From contig CALMMO010000469.1 of assembly GCA_937868455.1 (NCBI GenBank), positions 1 to 13,356 of the forward strand: a stretch of 13,356 bases of DNA, written 5' to 3'. The stretch is from an uncultured Marmoricola sp. Lineage in GTDB: Bacteria; Actinomycetota; Actinomycetes; Propionibacteriales; Nocardioidaceae. The notes beneath the pieces are model-generated. The model worked only from the letters and a program-made list of their open reading frames with translations. It searched no databases and was not told the origin of the DNA. The number at the start of each line of letters is the position of its first letter. Position 1 is the first letter of the stretch. This document shows, piece by piece, positions 1-4,944 of this stretch. The position numbers were made by a program, and so were the translations under genes.

Positions 1-172
1 TGGCGGCTAGACCCTGCACATACTGCGGAGTGACGGCTGTGTCATCGATGACAACGCCGGCGGCTTTGACGCCAGCGCGGCCCGCGGCCGCGCCAACGTC
101 GTCGATGGAGGCAGCCGCTAGGCGCGCCAGGGCCGCGATGTCGTCAAACAGCGCAAACAATCCACCACTCAT
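1..172 (-). CDS. DUF808 family membrane protein (YedI-like), N-terminal part
   Basis: Only the first 57 codons are in the window; the gene continues beyond base 1. The peptide begins MSGGLFALFDDIAALARLAA and contains KAAGVVIDDTAVTPQYVQGL, the typical opening of the DUF808 (YedI) family of integral membrane proteins, whose function is unknown. The transmembrane part would lie beyond the window edge. The ATG (172-170) overlaps the TGA of the preceding SIS gene in an ATGA, and a Shine-Dalgarno GGGAGAGG sits about 5 bases upstream, so translational coupling is likely. It appears to be the last gene seen of the manB operon. In M. tuberculosis I recall manA at this position, so the neighbour differs here. 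Family assignment is by recognition of the N-terminal pattern. Confidence 0.8.
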   Translation of the reverse strand, partial: MSGGLFALFDDIAALARLAAASIDDVGAAAGRAGVKAAGVVIDDTAVTPQYVQGLAA

Positions 173-1185
173 GAGGCCTCTCCCACGGCTAGGTAAGTGG
201 CAGCGTAAAGGCCGGTGGCCATCAGGGCCGAATACGTGCTGACCTCGCCCTTGGCATGACTGGCGATGACCTCAGTGCGCACTCCAGCACGTTGAGCAGC
301 CGCCACGATCTCACCGCGTTCGCGGCGTACGTCGGCGTCATCGACGCCATCGTCAAACACGACCAGCGATGGCCGTGCCTCTGCCACGGGGTCAGCGAAC
401 GGGTCGGCAAACACGTCTTGAGGAGCCGTTGACTCCAACAGCGGCAGCAACTGCTCGCTCACCGTCGCCAAGGCCGGCCGACCAGTCGTCGTACGAATCG
501 ACTCGGCCACACGACGCGCCGCGCGGGCCGCCAACACGGTGCCGCCCCACAGCAAGGGGGTCGTCTCGGCAATGGCACTGGCAAGGTTCTTGGCGGGGTT
601 GAGGGCCAGGTCGCGAAATGGCGAGCAACTGACCGCCACGTCATCAAGCGCCGCTGCCACCTCCTCCGAATCAACTTGTGGCGCGAGCCCGAGTCGGTGC
701 AGCAGTTCCAAAACCACGACCGCGGTCGCCAACCCATCACCGGTGATTGTGGGCAACAAGGTGGTGTCTTTACCTTCGGCATGTTGGGCGACTAGGGAGT
801 GCTCGGGTGCGGCCACCACAACCTGGCACCCTCGCCGCACCGCCTCAGCCACCCCCGATGCGGCAGCACTGTCACTGCCTTGGGGTGCCAACACGACCAC
901 GAGATCCAGGCCCCCTGCCCAGCCTGGGAGACGGGGGTTGGGCCAGGCGACCAACGGCACCGGGCAGTGAGGTTCGAGCACCGCACGCAGAAGTCGGGAG
1001 TCTGGCCCGGCAGCGATCACCGCGCGTGGCCGGGTTTCTTTGAGCCGCTCAACCGCCTCGGTGACTACAGATTGCGTCTGGCCCGCCTCACGACGTACGC
1101 GCGCGCCAGTTTCGGCGAGGTAGCGCAAACGCTCATCGAAGCGTTCGAGCACCCGTGGATCGTCGAGGCGGCTGTCGTCGTACAT
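169..1185 (-). CDS. SIS-fold protein, phosphoglucose/phosphomannose isomerase-like (Rv3256c family)
   Basis: This protein of 338 residues (339 if the GTG at 1188 is used) has the two-lobe layout of SIS sugar-phosphate proteins. Lobe one carries AVIAAGPDSR (about residues 56-65) and VVVLAPQGSD (97-106). Lobe two carries NPAKNLASAIAETTPLLWGG (about 197-216), the conserved entry to the PMI-type SIS domain. It lies directly downstream of phosphomannomutase, as Rv3256c does in mycobacteria, so a role around mannose/glucose phosphates is inferred. However, I do not see the PELNHNE-type motif carrying the catalytic Glu and His of archaeal bifunctional PGI/PMI; residues 240-252 read LATVSEQLLPLLE instead. 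It may therefore bind sugar phosphate without isomerising it. The ATG forms TGATG with the upstream Trm112-like stop; the GTG one codon earlier is an equally possible start. Confidence 0.82.
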   Translation of the reverse strand: MYDDSRLDDPRVLERFDERLRYLAETGARVRREAGQTQSVVTEAVERLKETRPRAVIAAGPDSRLLRAVLEPHCPVPLVAWPNPRLPGWAGGLDLVVVLAPQGSDSAAASGVAEAVRRGCQVVVAAPEHSLVAQHAEGKDTTLLPTITGDGLATAVVVLELLHRLGLAPQVDSEEVAAALDDVAVSCSPFRDLALNPAKNLASAIAETTPLLWGGTVLAARAARRVAESIRTTTGRPALATVSEQLLPLLESTAPQDVFADPFADPVAEARPSLVVFDDGVDDADVRRERGEIVAAAQRAGVRTEVIASHAKGEVSTYSALMATGLYAATYLAVGEAS

Positions 1186-1352
1186 CACGAAGCGGGTGTG
1201 CGAGCCTCATCGACCAGCAACACGGGAATGTCGTCCACGACTGGGTAGGCCAGGTGGCATCCCGAGCAGTGCAGTTCCTCACCAACGGGCGAGAGCGATG
1301 AGTGACAGGCCGGGCACACGATGAGTTCGAGCAACTTCGGGTCCAGGTTCAT
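1185..1352 (-). CDS. Trm112-like zinc-ribbon peptide (YcaR family), 55 aa
   Basis: This small gene encodes 55 residues opening MNLDPKLLELIVCPAC, followed by LHCSGCHLAYPVVDDIPVLL, the standard Trm112/YcaR pattern. Four cysteines, C13, C16, C29 and C32, form two CxxC zinc knuckles. Trm112 proteins in eukaryotes and archaea activate several methyltransferases; bacterial members are mostly orphans, and E. coli ycaR lies between lpxK and kdsB. Here it sits between phosphomannomutase and the SIS protein. Its ATG lies three bases after the manB TAA, and its Shine-Dalgarno AAAGGGA overlaps the last manB codons. Its TGA shares an A with the next ATG (TGATG). These junctions support co-translation. No methyltransferase partner is visible in the window, so function is open. 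Recognition is firm because of the cysteine pattern and length. Confidence 0.9.
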   Translation of the reverse strand: MNLDPKLLELIVCPACHSSLSPVGEELHCSGCHLAYPVVDDIPVLLVDEARTPAS

Positions 1353-1355
1353 GAG

Positions 1356-2699
1356 TTATCCCTTTCGAATCTGGGCAAGCACGCGATCTCGCACACTCGT
1401 CATCGTTTCAGCGTCTGCACCCTCAACGTTGAGACGCAGCAACGGCTCGGTGTTGGAGGCACGCACATTGAACCACCAGGTGTCTGAGGAGACGGTGAGT
1501 CCGTCGAGTTCGTCTTGCTCATAACTCGAGTACGTCGACGCGATCTCGCGCACCACCGCGCCTTGATCAGTGACCGTCGAGTTGATCTCACCCGAGCAGA
1601 CGTAGAGGTTGTAGTCAGCCAAGAGCGCCGAGAGCGGTTGATCTGACTGTGCCAACGCAGCCAAGGCGTAGAGCGCGGCCAGCATGCCCGAGTCGGCGCG
1701 CCAGAAGTCTTTGAAGTAGAAGTGTCCGGAGTGTTCGCCACCAAAGACCGCATCGGTCTGCGCCATCACGGCCTTGATGAACGAGTGACCAACCCGGGTG
1801 CGCACCGGCGTGCCACCGCGCTGGGTCACCAACTCGGGCACTGCGCGTGAGGTGATCAGGTTGTAGATGATGGTGGCACCAGGGTGCTTGGCCAGTTCAC
1901 GGTCGGCAATGAGTCCTGTGAGGACGCTCGGGCTGACCAACTCGCCCCGCTCATCGACAAGGAAGCACCGATCGGCATCGCCATCGAACGCCAGGCCGAT
2001 GTCGGCACCCGCGGCGATCACTGCCGCCTGCAAGTCGCGCAAGTTCTCCGGCTCAATGGGGTTGGCCTCGTGGTTGGGGAAGGTGCCATCAAGCTCGTAA
2101 TACATTTCCACAATCTCGAGATCCAACGGCGAAAGCACGGCTGGAGCGGTGTAGCCCGCCATCCCATTGCCGGCATCGACCACAACCTTGAGTCGCCGCC
2201 CAGACACGGGCGCCAACCCATGCAGATGGTGGGCGTAGTCGGTGAGGAGATCGCGGACAGTGATCGATCCCGGCTGTGCGGCATCGATGAAGTCGCCTGC
2301 AATCGCGGCGTCGCGGATGTCGGCGAGCCCGGTCTCCATGCCGATCGGCACAGCGTTGGCCCGACACATCTTGATGCCGTTGTACTGCGCTGGGTTGTGG
2401 CTAGCTGTGAACATCACGCCAGGCAGCCCTAAATGACCGGAAGCGAAATAGAGCCCGTCGGTGGAACACAGTCCGATGTTGACCACATCAGCGCCGGCTA
2501 GAGATGCGCCCTGAGCGAACGCGTCGGCCATCGCTGGCGAACTGGGGCGCATGTCATGGCCCACGACTACGGTTTCGGCGCCCAGCACGGCAACGAAGGC
2601 CCGGCCAATGGCGTGGGCATCAGATTCGTCGAGTTGATCGGGGACGACGCCCCTGACGTCGTACGCCTTGAAAATGGCGGAAAGTTGGTCCAGAGGCAC
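1356..2699 (-). CDS. manB: Phosphomannomutase/phosphoglucomutase
   Basis: This cytosolic enzyme interconverts mannose-6-phosphate and mannose-1-phosphate (and often the glucose pair), feeding GDP-mannose synthesis. The 447 residues match the alpha-D-phosphohexomutase family in length and in all four motifs. The phosphoserine loop TASHNP is at 98-103 (catalytic Ser100). The metal-binding loop DGDADR is at 239-244. The sugar-binding loop GEHSGH is at 321-326. The phosphate-binding loop RASNTEPLLR is at 413-422. The opening FKAYDVRGVVPD (about 10-21) is typical. The start is GTG, 9 bases after the DUF3499 stop; no strong Shine-Dalgarno is seen. Synteny with Rv3257c, and the partner ManC in the same window, support the mannose assignment over phosphoglucosamine mutase. 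Sugar preference cannot be fixed from sequence alone. Confidence 0.95.
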   Translation of the reverse strand: MPLDQLSAIFKAYDVRGVVPDQLDESDAHAIGRAFVAVLGAETVVVGHDMRPSSPAMADAFAQGASLAGADVVNIGLCSTDGLYFASGHLGLPGVMFTASHNPAQYNGIKMCRANAVPIGMETGLADIRDAAIAGDFIDAAQPGSITVRDLLTDYAHHLHGLAPVSGRRLKVVVDAGNGMAGYTAPAVLSPLDLEIVEMYYELDGTFPNHEANPIEPENLRDLQAAVIAAGADIGLAFDGDADRCFLVDERGELVSPSVLTGLIADRELAKHPGATIIYNLITSRAVPELVTQRGGTPVRTRVGHSFIKAVMAQTDAVFGGEHSGHFYFKDFWRADSGMLAALYALAALAQSDQPLSALLADYNLYVCSGEINSTVTDQGAVVREIASTYSSYEQDELDGLTVSSDTWWFNVRASNTEPLLRLNVEGADAETMTSVRDRVLAQIRKG

Positions 2700-2708
2700 G
2701 GACCAACA

Positions 2709-3056
2709 CTACTCAGGGGTGTCGCGAATGATGCGCAGGTGTCCGCGCCTGCCAGGTTCGACGATCGGCGGCTCAGCAGGCGGTTGCGGCCGGGCAGCCT
2801 CGCGCACCAAATCAGCCAACGCCAGCAAATCGTCCACCGACGGTGGCGGCTCGGTGTCGTGCGCGAGCCGAAGCACATCCCAGCCACGCGGTGCGCTTAA
2901 CCGCTCACCGTGAAATTGGCATAGGTCATAGGCATGCGGCTCGGCATAGGTCGCCAACGGACCCAAAACTGCGGTCTGATCGGCATAGACGTACGTGAGC
3001 GTGGAGACAGCCGGGCGACCGCATGCAGTGCGGGTGCATCGACGAAGGGAGCTCAC
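2709..3056 (-). CDS. DUF3499 family protein
   Basis: This 115-residue soluble protein opens with MSSLRRCTRTACGRPAVSTL and continues with TYVYADQTAVLGPLATYAEP, the hallmark of actinobacterial DUF3499 (Rv3258c family). C7, C12 and C46, with H41 or H49, could form a metal site resembling a small zinc ribbon; that is inference. The C-terminal third (about 65-115) is proline- and charge-rich and probably flexible. It is the first gene of the manB operon, as in mycobacteria, and is divergent from the zincin-like gene. The GTG start has no Shine-Dalgarno; a TAGCCT hexamer ends 8 bases upstream, so the message may be leaderless or nearly so. The biological role of the family is unknown. Confidence 0.92.
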   Translation of the reverse strand: MSSLRRCTRTACGRPAVSTLTYVYADQTAVLGPLATYAEPHAYDLCQFHGERLSAPRGWDVLRLAHDTEPPPSVDDLLALADLVREAARPQPPAEPPIVEPGRRGHLRIIRDTPE

Positions 3057-3064
3057 GAACGGTG

Positions 3065-3070
3065 AGGCTA
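3065..3070 (-). promoter_or_regulatory. Possible -10 element for DUF3499-manB operon
   Basis: TAGCCT on the minus strand fits the actinobacterial TANNNT -10 pattern and ends 8 bases before the GTG at 3056. No ribosome binding site separates them, which suggests a very short or absent 5' leader. No -35 resembling TTGACA was found. It lies in the 50-base gap shared with the divergent zincin-like gene. Short matches of this kind arise by chance, so this is tentative. Confidence 0.35.
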
Positions 3071-3094
3071 CCTGGGCTCGCTAGCGGCGTCGCT

Positions 3095-3100
3095 TAGGCT
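3095..3100 (+). promoter_or_regulatory. Probable -10 element, leaderless start of zincin-like gene
   Basis: TAGGCT fits TANNNT and is followed by exactly six bases (CGCGGC) and then the GTG at 3107. Transcription would start on the G of the start codon. No Shine-Dalgarno is present upstream of that codon. The same hexamer-six-start layout precedes the genes at 11253 and 13336. It supports 3107 as the true start. Confidence 0.5.
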
Positions 3101-3106
3101 CGCGGC

Positions 3107-3574
3107 GTGGTGCCACACTCCGGCAAAGACGACCCCCAGCTTGGTCCAGATCGGGCCAAGGCATCGGTGCGCGATCGGCGTGGTCGAGGCGCACGCGGGC
3201 CCGCATTTGCCGCCACTCCCCTCGCACCCCACGGCGTCCCCAGGGCTCTCACACGTGCTCAGCGATTCGATGTTGATGCCTTGAGTGTTTTCGCCAGCAT
3301 CGAGCAGCGATGGCCCGGCCAACTCGATCACATCGACCTGGCCGTCGAGGAAGTGCCTACCCTTCCACCCAACTGGAGCGGCGACTCGATGCCGCTCTCA
3401 ACGCTTCAGCCCTTACCTGGCGCGCGGGCTCGCCTAGTCGTCTTCCGCCAGCCACTGGTCTTTCGAGCACCCGAGCGGGGCGATCTGACGGCCGTGCTTT
3501 TGCGGGTGTTGTGCAACGAACTCGCCCCCGTGCTGGGCACAGCGCCGGCCAACGTGCACCCCGACTATCGCTAG
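3107..3574 (+). CDS. Zincin-like (DUF1025/Rv3259-type) protein, metal motif lost
   Basis: This protein of 155 residues fits the zincin_1 'metallopeptidase family' found next to whiB2 and DUF3499 in actinobacteria. The basic RDRRGRGARGP (22-32), AQRFDVDAL (51-59), a conserved LDHIDLAVEEVP (73-84) and the strand ARLVVFRQPL (108-117) match that family's layout. In active zincins the last helix carries HExxH. Here the equivalent stretch (about 132-144) reads LRVLCNELAPVLG, so the two histidines appear to be N and P and only the Glu remains. It is therefore probably not a zinc peptidase. I recall the mycobacterial relative also being degenerate. The start is supported by the TAGGCT element six bases upstream. 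Its TAG stop shares CTAG with the TAG of the convergent DUF5719 gene. Confidence 0.8.
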   Translation: MVPHSGKDDPQLGPDRAKASVRDRRGRGARGPAFAATPLAPHGVPRALTRAQRFDVDALSVFASIEQRWPGQLDHIDLAVEEVPTLPPNWSGDSMPLSTLQPLPGARARLVVFRQPLVFRAPERGDLTAVLLRVLCNELAPVLGTAPANVHPDYR

Positions 3575-4944
3575 CGGGGCCTGACAGTTATTGCTGCCTG
3601 CTCCTGGCTTGCGTGCGCCAACACGCTGCTGCCAATGGATGCGGCTTGTTTGGCGATCACCGCCGAAATGACTCCTGCAGCAGATGGCTCGACCATCACA
3701 CTGGCTGCATCCGGGGGAAGCGCGGTCAGCACGGAGGCTCCTGCCTCCACCTTGACCAGGTCATTGAGAACCTGTTGACCGGCTTTGTCGAAGGCGCGCA
3801 CACGCACCGAGGCTGCTCCAGCCGTGGCAGTGCTCACCAACGTCGAGTCGGCGTTCTGGTTGATTGCTAATGCTGAGGCGCCGTCGTACGCCGTCGTGCT
3901 CACGACCGCCACGCCCGCTCGCCACAGAGTCGCACTGACTGGGGTCGGGCTAGCAACCTGGACCGATCCGGTGTCAGCCTTGAGGGACTTGCCTAGATCG
4001 ACCACTGCCACCTGGCGCGCCTTCACACGGATGGGGTCAATGCCCGCCGGCGCAAACGAACCAGTGGGGCCGCTGGCCAAGACGGCCACAACTGCCGTAG
4101 TGGCGCCCGGGTTTGCGATCACCAGGAGGTCCGGGCGCCGCTTCGAGCGGTTCTTCGCAGCTGGCAGCCCCACCATCCAACTCGTCTTGGCAGGCGCAGC
4201 AGTTGCCGGAAGCCACTGTGGCAAGACACCCGAGGCTGGCGCTGAGCCATCCGCCTGTCGATCCACCATCGCGGCAGCCACCAAGCCACGAGTCGTGGTG
4301 ACTTCCACAGCTACCTGGCCTTTGGTCGGCGCCAATCGCGGCAGGTCAATGACAACTTCTGCGCCGGAGGCCACCGAGATGCCGGTGAGTCCAGCCGCGG
4401 CGATCGGCTCATTGGTCTCACCGATGAGGCGTACGTCGGCGATCGCAACACCGGGCCGTGGGTTCACCAACACCAACTCAGAGGCATGCTGGTTACTTGC
4501 ACCTGCGCCCACAAACCACCACGCCGATGCGGCTTCGACACACCCGGCAAGTGCGGCACCAAGTCGCTCCACATGCGAAGCGACGAGAGCGCCAGACTCG
4601 GTTCGCACGATCGAACTTTGTGCACTCCCCTTGGCCAGCCGCTTCGAGCGTTGCGCCTTGATGGTTTTGTCGGCACCAGCCACCTTCACCTCAATTGGCC
4701 CTTGGCTCAGCACCGCCGAGCCCACCACGTCGGAGTCAGGCCCATGGCCGGGACACACGATCTGACGGGCTTGCGCAGAGGAAGTCATTTCGTTTGCCGA
4801 GTTGGGTCGCACCCGCATGGAGACCGTCGAGGCGACCAGCAAACACACAATGGTGGCTAGGGCTAAGGCAACCATGCCGAGAGCGCGCCGCGTCGTACCC
4901 GAATCAATGCGGCGCCCCAGCGTGGCACGTCTTCGCGCGCTCAT
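3571..4944 (-). CDS. DUF5719 family membrane-anchored exported protein
   Basis: This 457-residue protein has a basic N terminus, then a single hydrophobic helix (about 20-42, ending in LALATIVCLLVASTVSM), then a long Ala/Val/Thr/Ser-rich region with no further membrane segments. The topology is N-in with the bulk outside the membrane. The marker WWFVGAGASNQHASELVLVN (142-161) identifies DUF5719. C64 and C135 are the only cysteines outside the helix and could form a disulfide. The repeated beta-strand pattern suggests tandem immunoglobulin-like lobes. The ATG overlaps the glycosyltransferase stop (ATGA) and has a GGAGG Shine-Dalgarno 5 bases upstream, so the two are translationally coupled. 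A partnership with the glycosyltransferase outside the membrane is inferred; no biochemical role of the family is known to me. Confidence 0.88.
   Translation of the reverse strand: MSARRRATLGRRIDSGTTRRALGMVALALATIVCLLVASTVSMRVRPNSANEMTSSAQARQIVCPGHGPDSDVVGSAVLSQGPIEVKVAGADKTIKAQRSKRLAKGSAQSSIVRTESGALVASHVERLGAALAGCVEAASAWWFVGAGASNQHASELVLVNPRPGVAIADVRLIGETNEPIAAAGLTGISVASGAEVVIDLPRLAPTKGQVAVEVTTTRGLVAAAMVDRQADGSAPASGVLPQWLPATAAPAKTSWMVGLPAAKNRSKRRPDLLVIANPGATTAVVAVLASGPTGSFAPAGIDPIRVKARQVAVVDLGKSLKADTGSVQVASPTPVSATLWRAGVAVVSTTAYDGASALAINQNADSTLVSTATAGAASVRVRAFDKAGQQVLNDLVKVEAGASVLTALPPDAASVMVEPSAAGVISAVIAKQAASIGSSVLAHASQEQAAITVRPR

Noticed and set aside
3785..4765. 326-codon plus-strand frame opposite DUF5719
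   Set aside because: It is rich in Ala/Thr/Pro/Ser as expected of a mirror frame; no domain pattern; the minus strand has a firm DUF5719 signature.
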